DNA of 9,528 bases from Alphaproteobacteria bacterium (GCA_009936885.1 JAACDT010000320.1:1-9528); one strand, 5' to 3'; numbered from the stretch's first letter, positions 1 to 8,119 are shown. Made by a program: numbers and translations. The notes: generated by a model from the sequence alone, not told the origin.

Positions 1-512
1 AAGGTTGCCCCAATTTCAGCGCCCCATTGTCCCAAAAGCTGGCCAACTCCTCCAGCCGCTGCATGCACAAGAGCAGTCTGACCTGCTTTGAGTACAAACG
101 TATCATGAAGAAGATAATATGCCGTGACACCTTTGAGCAGGCTAGCAGCAGCAGTGTCAAAAGTTACAGAATCTGGAATTTTTGCAACATGTTTGGAGGG
201 CACGCACACATATTCTGCATAAGCGCCTACAGGCATAACATAAGAAACGCGGTCTCCACCCTGCAGATGCGTTACTCCAAAACCAATTTCAGTCACCGTA
301 CCTGCGGCCTCAGAGCCTGGTATGTTTACAGGCTCCTGATTTGGCCATGGATATAATGCAGTGCGAAAATAAACATCTAGATAATTAAGACCAATGGCTT
401 CGTTCTTTACAATTACTTGTGCATCAGACGCGTTTGGTATCTCAGCTTGTGATAACTCAAGTTGGTCAGAACCCCCAAAATCTTTTAATTTCCATATTTT
501 TTGCATCGTCAT
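1..512 (-). CDS. qor: NADPH:quinone oxidoreductase, QorA-type (MDR superfamily), 3' end outside window
   Basis: This is the N-terminal part (about 170 residues) of a zinc-independent medium-chain reductase that transfers hydride from NADPH to quinones, a soluble cytosolic enzyme. I translated it by hand from the reverse strand; it is open to the left edge, so the C-terminal half is missing. Visible features are the QOR-type segment GLNYLDVYFRTALYP (residues 41-55), IPGSEAAGTV (64-73), GDRV (86-89), the AAASLLKGVTAYYLL segment (121-135), and the nucleotide-binding start HAAAGGVGQ (150-158). The GHE zinc-ligand motif of zinc alcohol dehydrogenases is replaced by GSE, as in quinone reductases. 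Two ATG codons are possible, at 512 and 506. An AGGAG at 524-528 is 11 bases from the first and 17 from the second, so I chose 512. It shares orientation with the upstream permease but is 283 bases away and probably separately transcribed. I am sure of the family; the true substrate is not shown by sequence. Confidence 0.9.
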   Translation of the reverse strand, partial: MTMQKIWKLKDFGGSDQLELSQAEIPNASDAQVIVKNEAIGLNYLDVYFRTALYPWPNQEPVNIPGSEAAGTVTEIGFGVTHLQGGDRVSYVMPVGAYAEYVCVPSKHVAKIPDSVTFDTAAASLLKGVTAYYLLHDTFVLKAGQTALVHAAAGGVGQLLGQWGAEIGAT

Positions 513-655
513 TATCGTATTATCTCCTCGTAGGTAAAATGAATTATTATTTCCAGCTATCGCATGTTAGTTTGCCGCTTAGAAGAAATCTAGTCTGAAA
601 CCGCGCCTTTTTGTTGATTGGCATTAAGCGCAAAGCCTACAACCTCTCACACAAT

Positions 656-682
656 AAAAAAGAGGGTTTTTCTCACCCCCCT
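656..682 (-). terminator. Candidate Rho-independent terminator downstream of the EamA permease gene
   Basis: Read on the minus strand, AGGGGG (682-677) can pair with CCCTCT (666-661), with one G-T wobble and a 10-base loop, and is followed directly by a run of six T (661-656). It lies about 115 bases past the permease stop codon, so it would end that transcript before the quinone reductase gene. The stem is only 6 bp, so this is a moderate call. Nothing else gene-like was seen in 513-795; no clear promoter for the quinone reductase gene could be picked out by eye. Confidence 0.45.
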
Positions 683-795
683 ACTCTCAATAATATTTTT
701 TTAAAAACCTGTCAAAACCGTCCCTCACAGTATCTTGCTCAACTTCTGATCTAGCAATATCAGTGATTATTATTAATAATCTGTTTCTCCAATAG

Positions 796-1707
796 CTAAC
801 CTTGCCTTCCTTTTAATGATATATTAGAGAGCACAACTGCGCTAACGACCATTAAAAAACCAGCAATAAATTGAAGCGTTATTTCCTCACCAATTAATAG
901 TGCTCCTAGTAACATGGCGGTCAGCGGATTAAATCCGAGTGAAATTGCAGCCTGTGTCGGTGATATTATCATCAAAGCACGTCCCCACGCATACATCATT
1001 AAGGCGCCGCCTGGAACTACGAGCATAAAAATTGCAAACCAGCCAGAACCATCCAAAGATAAAGAGCCGTCCAAGGGGGCTCCTATGAATAAGGACAAGA
1101 CAAATGTGGATGAGACGCCTGAAATAGCTGAGAAAACCATCACAGGTAGGTTTCCATATTTCGCCATATATTTGCCTGAAAAAACGCTAAAAACTGCAGC
1201 GCCTAACACACCCGTCATCACTAATGAATCTCCTTTTAACAAACTTAAATTATCAGGTGAGACCTTAGTTCCAATAGCAGTAACCACTCCGAAAATCGCC
1301 AAAATTACCGCTAATATCTTTGCCAAGTTAGGTCGCTCTATTTTAAATAATGTAGCGATGATGATAGTAGCAAGAGGCATCGTTGCATATAATAAACCGC
1401 CTCTGGCGGCGGTTGTATAGCTAAGTCCAAATGCCATAAAGAATGGAAATATAGCGAACATACCAAGACCTATTATTAAAATACCTATTACATCTCGCTT
1501 TGGCATCGAGATGCTCAATACTGTTTTTGCGGAAAAGGCAAATAAAATAAACCCTATTAGGCCGTAGCGAAGGAAACTAAGAGTTGCGGGATCTGTCTGT
1601 GGAATAACGATGCGGGTAAATACGAAAGTTGTACCCCCAAGACAGGCTGATAAACTCGCAAATAAAATGCCCGTAAGCATTACGCGCATATGAGGGTTGG
1701 AAAACAA
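796..1707 (-). CDS. EamA/DMT-family 10-TM inner-membrane permease
   Basis: This is a complete permease of the drug/metabolite transporter superfamily, EamA (RhaT/YdcZ-like) type. These are inner-membrane exporters or importers of metabolites such as amino acids; the substrate cannot be read from this sequence. The 303-residue protein is almost entirely hydrophobic, with about ten helices in two repeated halves, roughly residues 10-140 and 155-297. The first helix carries the typical small-residue pattern (LSACLGGTTFVFTR), and each half ends in a helix followed by a short charged loop (e.g. KIERPN near 123-128, GEEITLQ near 273-279). The start is uncertain. A TTG at 1707 has a weak AGAAAG at 1721-1716, 8 bases upstream, giving 303 residues. 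An in-frame ATG at 1689, giving 297 residues and starting MRVMLTG, keeps the whole first helix but lacks a good ribosome site. The gene is divergent from the Entner-Doudoroff operon, which could mean shared regulation, but a link with sugars is only a guess. Confidence 0.88.
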   Translation of the reverse strand: MFSNPHMRVMLTGILFASLSACLGGTTFVFTRIVIPQTDPATLSFLRYGLIGFILFAFSAKTVLSISMPKRDVIGILIIGLGMFAIFPFFMAFGLSYTTAARGGLLYATMPLATIIIATLFKIERPNLAKILAVILAIFGVVTAIGTKVSPDNLSLLKGDSLVMTGVLGAAVFSVFSGKYMAKYGNLPVMVFSAISGVSSTFVLSLFIGAPLDGSLSLDGSGWFAIFMLVVPGGALMMYAWGRALMIISPTQAAISLGFNPLTAMLLGALLIGEEITLQFIAGFLMVVSAVVLSNISLKGRQG

Positions 1708-1747
1708 AAAAACATCTTTCTATCAAGGGTGAATTTATGGTTTTTGC

Positions 1748-1756
1748 GTTATACCA
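1748..1756 (-). promoter_or_regulatory. Candidate extended -10 promoter element for the EamA permease gene
   Basis: On the minus strand the bases read TGGTATAAC, a one-mismatch match to the extended -10 consensus TGnTATAAT. It is about 40 bases upstream of the TTG start at 1707, so transcription would begin near 1741. There is no convincing -35 box at the right distance, as is common for extended -10 promoters. Called by eye only. Confidence 0.3.
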
Positions 1757-1800
1757 TGCTTACGCTTATTAGCAGTATCTTTTTATAGGGCGCGCGCAAA

Positions 1801-1827
1801 TTCAAAACACTCTATCTAGGTTATAAT
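1801..1827 (+). promoter_or_regulatory. Candidate sigma70-type promoter for the zwf-pgl-edd-eda-pgi operon
   Basis: A perfect TATAAT -10 box lies at 1822-1827. The best -35 candidate is TTCAAA at 1801-1806, which shares four of six bases with TTGACA, with a 15-base spacer that is 2 short of the optimum. A transcript would start near 1834, leaving a leader of about 120 bases before zwf. The -10 is good but the -35 and spacing are weak, so the site may need an activator or be a different promoter class. Confidence 0.4.
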
Positions 1828-1839
1828 TACAGAAAAGTT

Positions 1840-1859
1840 TTAACCTGCTTTATGGTTAA
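1840..1859. promoter_or_regulatory. Perfect inverted repeat, possible operator just downstream of the operon promoter
   Basis: TTAACC (1840-1845) and GGTTAA (1854-1859) form a perfect 6-bp inverted repeat with an 8-base AT-rich spacer (TGCTTTAT). The centre-to-centre distance between half-sites is 14 bases, short of two DNA turns but compatible with some dimeric repressors. It sits at about +6 to +25 from the start site predicted from the TATAAT at 1822-1827, a position typical for repressor operators. It does not match the HexR palindrome of gammaproteobacterial ED genes as I know it. No regulator gene is present in the window, so the factor is unknown. Confidence 0.35.
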
Positions 1860-1882
1860 CTGGGGTAGATAATTTCTTATAA

Positions 1883-1920
1883 ATTGCTCTTTTGTTGGGA
1901 CTAGCAATCGGTTGTTTTTT
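1883..1920 (+). promoter_or_regulatory. Leader hairpin followed by a T-run, possible attenuator-like element
   Basis: ATTGCT (1883-1888) and AGCAAT (1903-1908) are perfectly complementary arms around a 14-base loop. The sequence after them, CGGTTGTTTTTT, ends in six T (1915-1920) about 34 bases before zwf. The arrangement resembles an intrinsic terminator in a leader, but the stem is short and AT-rich, the loop is large and six bases separate stem and T-run. It may be chance. I see no leader peptide or known riboswitch fold here. Confidence 0.22.
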
Positions 1921-1953
1921 AGCCTATAACTTGCGCAAAAATTTTGAAAGCCA

Positions 1954-3417
1954 ATGATTATGAATAATGCGCTTCCTGAAACTGCGATTACGCATGATAG
2001 TGATTTTATTATATTTGGGGGTAGCGGCGATTTATCAGTCCGTAAAATATTTCCTGCGTTATTTTGGCGCTTCTTACATGGTCAAATAACAGAAAACTTT
2101 CGCCTGATTTCCTGTATGAGAACTGTCATTACAACTCAAGAATTTGCAAGTAATTTTCGCCCATTTTGTGAGCAAGCCTTTGAAAGTGGCATTGCAGATG
2201 AGCAAAGCTGGGGGAATTTTCTTAAGCTCATTCAAATTTTAGAATTAGACATTGTTAATAATATCGGCGGGGATGAATTATACAATACTCTGAAGTCTGA
2301 TCTCTCAGAAGAAAGACCTTGTATTTTTTATCTTGCTGTTGCTCCTAAATTATTTGGTGCCAGTTGTGTTTTATTACAGAAGAATAATCTGGTCTTACCA
2401 CAAAGCAGAGTGGTCGTTGAAAAACCATTTGGTCATGACAAGGATTCTGCGTTAGCGTTAAATCAAGAAATACTAAACGTATTTGATGAGGGTCAGATAT
2501 ATCGAATTGACCATTATCTAGGCAAAGAAACAGTTCAAAATCTTATGGCGCTGAGATTTGCGAATGTTATTTTTGAAACACAATGGAATAATCATCATAT
2601 AGATCATGTTCAAATAACAGCGGCAGAGACTGTTGGGGTTGGACAACGCGCATCCTATTATGATTCCTATGGCGCATTGCGTGATATGGTGCAAAATCAT
2701 CTATTGCAATTATTGTGTCTAGTTGCGATGGAGCCCCCATCTTATTTCAATGCAGAACAGGTTAGAACCGAAAAATTAAGAGTATTACAGGCGCTACGAC
2801 CCTCAGCAGAGGACGAGATACAAATCGGACAGTATGAAAATTATACCCAAGAATTAGAGCAAGAAAGCAACACTGAGACTTTTGTTGCAATGAAAGTAAA
2901 TATAGATAATTGGCGGTGGGCTGGTGTTCCTTTTTATATTCGCACCGGAAAAAAGCTTGGGTTGCGAGCTAGCGAGATTGTAATCACCTTTAAAAATAGG
3001 CCACATGATATTTTTGCAAAAAATGGCAACCCAGAGACAGAAGAATATCCAAATCGTCTTGTTATTCGGGTACAACCCCAAGAAGGATTGAGACTACATC
3101 TGACATCAAAGAAACCAGGTCCTGGTGGAATGAGATTATTTCCATCCGAGCTAAACCTTTCATTTGATGAAGCATTCGCCGAGCGTCTCCCCGATGCTTA
3201 CGAGCGATTGCTGATGGATATAGCGCGTGGTAACCAAACCTTATTTATGCGTTCTGACGAGGTTTTGGCAGCATGGGATTATATTGATCCCATCATCTCA
3301 ATGGTTCGGAAAAGAAACCCAGAGATTTATTCTCCAAACTCGATGGGACCAGAGGATAAAATATTAAAAAGAGAGGACAGACACTGGTTTAACCCTGCAT
3401 TGGATGAAGATATATGA
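1954..3417 (+). CDS. zwf: Glucose-6-phosphate 1-dehydrogenase
   Basis: It oxidises glucose-6-P to 6-phosphoglucono-1,5-lactone with NADP+ (or NAD+), the entry step of the Entner-Doudoroff and pentose phosphate routes, in the cytosol. At 487 residues it is normal length. Visible motifs are the dinucleotide-binding GGSGDL (22-27), EKPFG (156-160), the active-site RIDHYLGKE (184-192, His187), and the second His in MVQNH (His249). The 62-residue spacing of the two histidines equals that of the characterised Leuconostoc enzyme. Substrate-site YIRTGKKL lies in the C-terminal half (about 329-336). Two in-frame ATGs are close together, at 1954 and 1960; the weak GAAAG at 1946-1950 is only 3 bases from the first and 9 from the second, so translation may really begin at 1960. 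It is the first gene of the operon, and its TGA overlaps the ATG of pgl. Identity is certain; coenzyme preference is not resolved. Confidence 0.98.
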   Translation: MIMNNALPETAITHDSDFIIFGGSGDLSVRKIFPALFWRFLHGQITENFRLISCMRTVITTQEFASNFRPFCEQAFESGIADEQSWGNFLKLIQILELDIVNNIGGDELYNTLKSDLSEERPCIFYLAVAPKLFGASCVLLQKNNLVLPQSRVVVEKPFGHDKDSALALNQEILNVFDEGQIYRIDHYLGKETVQNLMALRFANVIFETQWNNHHIDHVQITAAETVGVGQRASYYDSYGALRDMVQNHLLQLLCLVAMEPPSYFNAEQVRTEKLRVLQALRPSAEDEIQIGQYENYTQELEQESNTETFVAMKVNIDNWRWAGVPFYIRTGKKLGLRASEIVITFKNRPHDIFAKNGNPETEEYPNRLVIRVQPQEGLRLHLTSKKPGPGGMRLFPSELNLSFDEAFAERLPDAYERLLMDIARGNQTLFMRSDEVLAAWDYIDPIISMVRKRNPEIYSPNSMGPEDKILKREDRHWFNPALDEDI

Positions 3418-4061
3418 CTTCAAAAGCGCAAATTATAGCAAAGTCTATTGCAGATTCGCTTCAGTCCGAGTTATCGCGAACCTCTGCTGCATCTCTTGTG
3501 GTATGTGGTGGGTCAAGCCCTATTGAAATTTTTGGCTATCTTAATTTGGAGGAAATTGATTGGTCACTTATTACTATTTTTCTTGTAGATGACAGACTAG
3601 TAGACCCTCAATCAGAGCACAGCAATCTACGTCTTATAAAGACCCATCTTATTCAAAATAAAGCAAGTTTTGCAAAGCTAATACCCTTATCAACAGATTT
3701 GACTTACTCTGCAGCGCTACCCACAAAATTTACCGTTACACTTCTTGGAATGGGAACAGACGGTCATTTTGCTTCCTTATTTCCTGATTTATTATCAAAA
3801 TCTGAAGAATCATCGCTGCCTCATCCAGATTTACACAGCACCAGCAAGCCGCACATTATCACAACACCTGCTCTTGGCAGTCCTTCAGTCCCTCGTATCT
3901 CAATGAATCTCAGTCTTATTCTTAATAGTAGCAGGATAATTCTTCTTGCTAATGGTGCTGAAAAACAGGCAGTTTTAGCAAAAGCAGAAACAGACAAAAC
4001 ACTCCCAGTTCATTTTTTAATTCATCAAACAATCCTGCCTATCGAAATAGAAAGTTTGTAA
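3414..4061 (+). CDS. pgl: 6-phosphogluconolactonase
   Basis: It hydrolyses 6-phosphogluconolactone, the Zwf product, to 6-phosphogluconate in the cytosol. It belongs to the DevB/NagB-like family, not the beta-propeller YbhE family. The 215-residue protein is slightly short for this family (about 230-240). Key features are GGSSP (32-36), the acidic loop VDDRLV (58-63) followed by SEHSN (67-71), and GMGTDGH (112-118), the family's phosphate-binding and catalytic region. A PHIITTPA segment follows in the C-terminal half. The usual DER of the acidic loop reads DDR here, a conservative change. The ATG overlaps the zwf stop by 4 bases (ATGA), and only a weak GAAG at 3406-3409 precedes it, which suggests translational coupling to zwf. 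The stop is 2 bases before edd. Confidence 0.95.
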   Translation: MTSKAQIIAKSIADSLQSELSRTSAASLVVCGGSSPIEIFGYLNLEEIDWSLITIFLVDDRLVDPQSEHSNLRLIKTHLIQNKASFAKLIPLSTDLTYSAALPTKFTVTLLGMGTDGHFASLFPDLLSKSEESSLPHPDLHSTSKPHIITTPALGSPSVPRISMNLSLILNSSRIILLANGAEKQAVLAKAETDKTLPVHFLIHQTILPIEIESL

Positions 4062-4063
4062 TC

Positions 4064-5890
4064 ATGTCAGAATTAAATCCCCTCATTGCCGAGGTTATAC
4101 AGCGCATACGAATCCGCAGTAAAAATACCCGTTCTGCATATCTTGAGGCAATTGATGAAATGGCGGCAGATAATGACCAAGATAGAGGGGCTATTTCCTG
4201 TTCTAATATTGCTCATGCTGGCGCAGGGGCAGGTATTGACCAAGCAGATTATTTGACAAGTAAAAAACCGAATATCGGCATTGTCACCTCTTATAATGAT
4301 ATGCTCTCTGCCCACCAACCGTTTGAGACGTTTCCTGCTATTATAAAAGCTGCTGCAAGAACGGCCGGAGCCACAGCACAAGTGGCTGGCGGTGTTCCTG
4401 CAATGTGTGATGGCGTAACACAAGGGCGACCCGGGATGGAATTGTCTCTGCTATCACGTGACGTTATTGCTATGTCGACAGCTGTTAGTCTTAGCCATGG
4501 TGTTTATGATGCAGCGCTGTGCCTTGGCGTATGTGATAAAATCGTACCTGGATTGGTTATAGGCGCGTTATCTTTTGGACATTTGCCTGCGATTTTCATT
4601 CCAGCCGGACCAATGAGTTCTGGACTTCCCAATGATGAGAAAGCCTCTGTTAGAAAGGCCTTTGCAAAAGGGGAAGTTGGAAGAGATGCATTATTAAAAG
4701 CAGAATCAAGCGCCTATCACGGGGCTGGCACATGCACTTTTTATGGAACTGCAAATTCAAACCAGATGTTGATGGAAATTATGGGGCTGCATTTGCCAGG
4801 CGCTGCTTTTTTGCACCCCCATAGTGATATCAGGCACGCTCTAACAGTTGCTTCAACAGAACAAGCCGTTCGTATTAGCCGAGAATCCAATGATTACCGT
4901 CCAATTGGAAAGATGTTAGATGAGCGCAGCTTTGTAAATGCTATTATTGGTTTACATGCCACTGGTGGCTCTACCAACCACACATTACATCTGCCAGCAA
5001 TGGCAGCTGCTGCAGGTATTGTGTTAACTTGGGAAGATTTCTCAGACCTATCAGATATTATACCACTCCTAACACGCATTTATCCAAATGGCAGTGCTGA
5101 TGTAAATCAGTTCCATGCCGCAGGAGGATTAAGCTTTGTTATAAAGGAGCTACTTTCAGCTGGCCTGCTTGATGGTACCGCACATTCTGTGTGGGGCAAT
5201 TCTATCGATGATTATGCATCTGAACCTATTTTAAGTAATAATGGCCTTGAATGGCGGGACGCACCCGATAGTTCTGGAGATTTAAGCATATTGCGTCCAA
5301 TCTGTGAGCCACACCAGAAAACTGGTGGGCTAAAAATGCTATCTGGCAATCTTGGAAAAGCGGTCATTAAAGTATCCGCCGTGTCTGAAACAAATAGAGT
5401 TATCAGCGCGCCAGCTGCCGTATTTTCAAATGAAGCAGACGTAAAATCTGCTTATGCTGATGGCAAACTAGACAGGGACGTTATTGTGGTTGTTATTGCT
5501 CAGGGTCCGCAAGCTAACGGAATGCCAGAATTACATAGCCTGACCCCCATGCTTTCTAACTTACAAGATAAAGGATTTAAAGTCGCACTTGTAACAGATG
5601 GCAGAATGTCAGGTGCCTCTGGCAAAATTCCAGCAGCCATTCACGTATCTCCAGAAGCTGTTAAGGGCGGCACTATTGGTCGTATACAAGATGGGGATAT
5701 GATCACATTAGATGCGCTTTCTGGGAGCCTTGAAATTGCAGCAGACCTGTCGCACAGACCTGATTACATTTCAGCATCAAAAGTTAACCCAAATAGTTTC
5801 GCCCGCTTATTATTTGCACCTATGCGAGATCAATCCGCGAATGCAGAAGCAGGCGGCGGCATCAATTTAACAGCAGGACATAATACATGA
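4064..5890 (+). CDS. edd: Phosphogluconate dehydratase (Entner-Doudoroff)
   Basis: It dehydrates 6-phosphogluconate to 2-keto-3-deoxy-6-phosphogluconate (KDPG), the committed ED step. It belongs to the IlvD/Edd family of [4Fe-4S] dehydratases. The length, 608 residues, fits Edd (E. coli 603) and is longer than usual for dihydroxyacid dehydratase IlvD. Cysteines sit in AMCDGVTQG (Cys115), GVCDK (Cys157) and GAGTCTFYG (Cys224). The 67-residue spacing of the last two matches the two annotated cluster cysteines of E. coli Edd (154 and 221). Further signatures are GPMSSG (about 185-190), TGGSTNH (about 302-308), ANGMPELH and [11 protein letters not shown] (511-521). A weak AGAAAG ends 9 bases before the ATG. 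The 3' end overlaps eda by 4 bases. The cluster is expected to be oxygen-sensitive, which is family knowledge. Identity is certain. Confidence 0.98.
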   Translation: MSELNPLIAEVIQRIRIRSKNTRSAYLEAIDEMAADNDQDRGAISCSNIAHAGAGAGIDQADYLTSKKPNIGIVTSYNDMLSAHQPFETFPAIIKAAARTAGATAQVAGGVPAMCDGVTQGRPGMELSLLSRDVIAMSTAVSLSHGVYDAALCLGVCDKIVPGLVIGALSFGHLPAIFIPAGPMSSGLPNDEKASVRKAFAKGEVGRDALLKAESSAYHGAGTCTFYGTANSNQMLMEIMGLHLPGAAFLHPHSDIRHALTVASTEQAVRISRESNDYRPIGKMLDERSFVNAIIGLHATGGSTNHTLHLPAMAAAAGIVLTWEDFSDLSDIIPLLTRIYPNGSADVNQFHAAGGLSFVIKELLSAGLLDGTAHSVWGNSIDDYASEPILSNNGLEWRDAPDSSGDLSILRPICEPHQKTGGLKMLSGNLGKAVIKVSAVSETNRVISAPAAVFSNEADVKSAYADGKLDRDVIVVVIAQGPQANGMPELHSLTPMLSNLQDKGFKVALVTDGRMSGASGKIPAAIHVSPEAVKGGTIGRIQDGDMITLDALSGSLEIAADLSHRPDYISASKVNPNSFARLLFAPMRDQSANAEAGGGINLTAGHNT

Positions 5891-6513
5891 ATATTTCAGA
5901 AATTCTCTTACTGGGTCCAGTGATGCCTGTGATCGTAATCGATGATGCGGACTTAGCAGTTCCACTCGGTGAAGCATTGCTTTCAGGAGGTATTAACGCT
6001 ATCGAGGTAACACTTCGAACAGATGCTGCTTTAAATTCAATTGAACGTCTGGCAAAAGAGTTACCAGAAATTTGCGTTGGCGCTGGAACTATATTAACAG
6101 AAATAAACGCACATTCAGCTACCAATGCGGGCGCTCGTTTTGCTGTTAGCCCTGGCACAACTCACTTGATTATAAATGCCTGTAAAGCACATAATTTGCC
6201 CCTACTACCAGGGGCAAGTACTGTTTCAGAAATGCTCACACTTCATGAGGCAGGTTTCACAGCAATAAAGTTTTTTCCAGCTGCAGCTGCTGGAGGCGCT
6301 CAGTTTATAAAATCACTTGCAAGTCCACTTCCCCATTTACAATTCTGCCCAACAGGGGGCATCACCTATAATACAGCTTCTAGCTGGCTTGCGCTTGCAA
6401 ATGTCCCTTGTGTTGGTGGTAGCTGGCTTGCGCCAGCGCATGATATCAATCAGCAAAATTTCTCTATGATAACTGAACGTGCAAAACAAGCATCAACTTT
6501 AAAGAGACCCTAA
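5887..6513 (+). CDS. eda: KDPG aldolase (2-dehydro-3-deoxyphosphogluconate aldolase)
   Basis: A class I aldolase that cleaves KDPG into pyruvate and glyceraldehyde-3-phosphate, completing the ED pathway. The 208-residue single TIM-barrel domain matches the family (E. coli 213). The Schiff-base lysine is Lys128 in AIKFFPA, the general base is Glu40 in IEVTLRT, and Arg44 binds substrate. These align with E. coli Glu45, Arg49 and Lys133 at a constant offset of five. Also visible are VGAGTIL (about 65-71), SPGTTH (about 89-94) and CPTGGI (about 156-161), the latter a phosphate-binding loop. The ATG overlaps the edd TGA (ATGA) and has its own good AGGA at 5875-5878, 8 bases upstream. One base separates its stop from pgi. 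Members may also act on related keto-acids such as KHG; that side activity cannot be judged here. Confidence 0.98.
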   Translation: MNISEILLLGPVMPVIVIDDADLAVPLGEALLSGGINAIEVTLRTDAALNSIERLAKELPEICVGAGTILTEINAHSATNAGARFAVSPGTTHLIINACKAHNLPLLPGASTVSEMLTLHEAGFTAIKFFPAAAAGGAQFIKSLASPLPHLQFCPTGGITYNTASSWLALANVPCVGGSWLAPAHDINQQNFSMITERAKQASTLKRP

Positions 6514-6514
6514 G

Positions 6515-8029
6515 ATGCAACTCAACAATAATCCTCATTATCACAGCCTTCTAAGTGAGGCACAGCAAATAAAGAACACCTCACTCAAGGACTTAATGAA
6601 ACAGGAAAATAGAGAGAATGATTTTTGTTTTACATTAGATGGATTATGGGTAGATATCTCTCGCCATTACATAAATAAAGCAATATTCGATAGCCTAATA
6701 AAACTAGCTGATGCATCTGAGGTACGGGAGAAGTTTTCTGCCCTCGATGCTGGCAATCCTATCAATTATACAGAGGACAGAGCCGTCCTGCACACGCAAT
6801 TGCGCAAGCCAGGTAGGCGTGAAACGGATGAATGGCAAAAACTATCTGCTTTTAGCGAGGCGTTGAGATCCTCACAAAATATACAGACTATAATTAATAT
6901 AGGAATTGGCGGATCTGACCTTGGACCTTCCATGGTAGCCAGTGCGTTACGCCCTTTCCATGGAAAACAGAAAATACGGTTTGTATCAAATGTTGACCCC
7001 TCAGATTTAAATGACTGCATTGCTGATTGCGAAGCTGAGACCACTTTTTTTCTGATCACTTCCAAGACTTTCACCACAGCTGAGACACTGAAAAATGCAT
7101 CTCTTGCAGCGGATTGGCTTAAACGGGCACATATTAACCCCGCAAATCAAATGGCAGCCATAACTGCAGACCCTGAAAAAGCTCTTAAATGGGGTATGTC
7201 CCAAAAACATATTTTTGATTTTGCTGATGGAATTGGCGGTAGATACTCTCTATGGTCTGCTGTTGGATTGCCAATTATGATCGCCATTGGAAATAAGAAT
7301 TTCATATCGTTCCTAGATGGCGCAAATCAGATTGATGAGCATGTTTTAAACACCCCGACTAACCAGAACATAGCCATAATATTGGCACTTTTGCGTATTT
7401 GGAATCGTAATTTTCTGAACCTGCCAATGCATGGAATAATGCCTTATGATCATAGACTTGCACGTCTTCCTGCTTGGGCACAACAATTAGAAATGGAAAG
7501 TAACGGAAAATCAGTTGATATTAGAGGCGATGCCTTAACTCAGCCTGCCTCCCCGGTTATATGGGGAGAGGCAGGAACAAACGCCCAGCATAGTTTTTTC
7601 CAGTATCTTCATCAAGGAATTGAACAGCAAAGCTTGGATATTCTTATTCCTCGTAATTCTCTTGGATGTTCTTTGCCTGATGGCTGGAAAGAAAGCCATA
7701 AAACACTCGTTTATAATGCATTGGCGCAGGCTGAAGCTCTTGCTATCGGAGAAGATAATCAGCAAGAGCCCCACAGAAATTTTCCGGGTGGACGCGTTTC
7801 AACACTTATTAGCTGGAATACGACAGACCCGTTTGAAGTTGGACGCTTATTGGCTTTATATGAGCATATTACTATCGCAAGTGGTTTTTTGTGGGACATA
7901 AATAGCTTTGATCAGTGGGGTGTAGAGCTTGGAAAGAAAAAGGCGAAAGAGCTTGAAACACCTAATATCAAAAATGATTTTAGCCCCGCTGCAAAACGCT
8001 TTCTTTCACTGCTTAATACAGAAAAATAG
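6515..8029 (+). CDS. pgi: Glucose-6-phosphate isomerase
   Basis: It interconverts fructose-6-P and glucose-6-P in the cytosol. At the end of this operon it feeds Zwf and allows fructose-6-P from gluconeogenesis to re-enter the ED route. The protein has 504 residues, shorter than E. coli Pgi (549) but with both SIS sugar-phosphate domains. Motifs are INYTEDRAVLHT (about 89-100), IGGSDLGP (131-138), SKTFTTAET (183-191), GGRYSLWS (241-248), the catalytic Glu328 in MESNGK, His359 in GTNAQH, and the C-terminal FDQWGVELGK with Lys474. The 31-residue spacing from Glu328 to His359 equals that in the E. coli and human enzymes. AGAG at 6503-6506 lies 8 bases before the ATG, and the eda stop is one base upstream. 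It is the last gene of the operon; 90 bases follow before the next gene, without a clear terminator. Confidence 0.98.
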   Translation: MQLNNNPHYHSLLSEAQQIKNTSLKDLMKQENRENDFCFTLDGLWVDISRHYINKAIFDSLIKLADASEVREKFSALDAGNPINYTEDRAVLHTQLRKPGRRETDEWQKLSAFSEALRSSQNIQTIINIGIGGSDLGPSMVASALRPFHGKQKIRFVSNVDPSDLNDCIADCEAETTFFLITSKTFTTAETLKNASLAADWLKRAHINPANQMAAITADPEKALKWGMSQKHIFDFADGIGGRYSLWSAVGLPIMIAIGNKNFISFLDGANQIDEHVLNTPTNQNIAIILALLRIWNRNFLNLPMHGIMPYDHRLARLPAWAQQLEMESNGKSVDIRGDALTQPASPVIWGEAGTNAQHSFFQYLHQGIEQQSLDILIPRNSLGCSLPDGWKESHKTLVYNALAQAEALAIGEDNQQEPHRNFPGGRVSTLISWNTTDPFEVGRLLALYEHITIASGFLWDINSFDQWGVELGKKKAKELETPNIKNDFSPAAKRFLSLLNTEK

Positions 8030-8058
8030 CGTTAGCATTTATCTTCATGACACCAATA

Positions 8059-8089
8059 ACAAATTTATATATAGATAAATAAGATTTGT
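8059..8089. repeat. AT-rich imperfect inverted repeat between pgi and the Rap1a-like gene
   Basis: ACAAAT (8059-8064) and ATTTGT (8084-8089) are complementary, and the AT-rich bases inside them can extend the pairing imperfectly. It lies in the only gap after the operon. No T-run follows, so it is a poor intrinsic terminator. It could be a weak hairpin or part of a promoter or operator for the downstream gene. The run TATATATAGATAAATAA inside it also offers several poor -10-like hexamers. Confidence 0.2.
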
Positions 8090-8119
8090 GAAATTAAACA
8101 CTGTTAAGGGCTGGTTGGC

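Noticed and set aside
27..356. Plus-strand open frame of 109 codons at the left end
   Set aside because: It is antisense to a clearly recognisable quinone oxidoreductase on the minus strand, and its translation shows no family features and an unnatural composition.
914..1420. Plus-strand open frame of 168 codons inside the EamA permease gene
   Set aside because: The opposite strand encodes a convincing 10-TM permease. The plus-strand translation is a Pro/Lys/Thr-rich mirror of its codons with no recognisable domain.
4073..4423. Minus-strand open frame inside edd
   Set aside because: It overlaps the conserved N-terminal Edd region, including the first cysteine motif, and is a frame shadow.
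7620..7901. Plus-strand open frame inside pgi in another frame
   Set aside because: It overlaps the conserved C-terminal Pgi domain; the alternative translation shows no domain.
8059..8089. Intrinsic terminator for the ED operon
   Set aside because: The stem is AT-rich and imperfect and has no T-run after it, so I list it only as an inverted repeat.
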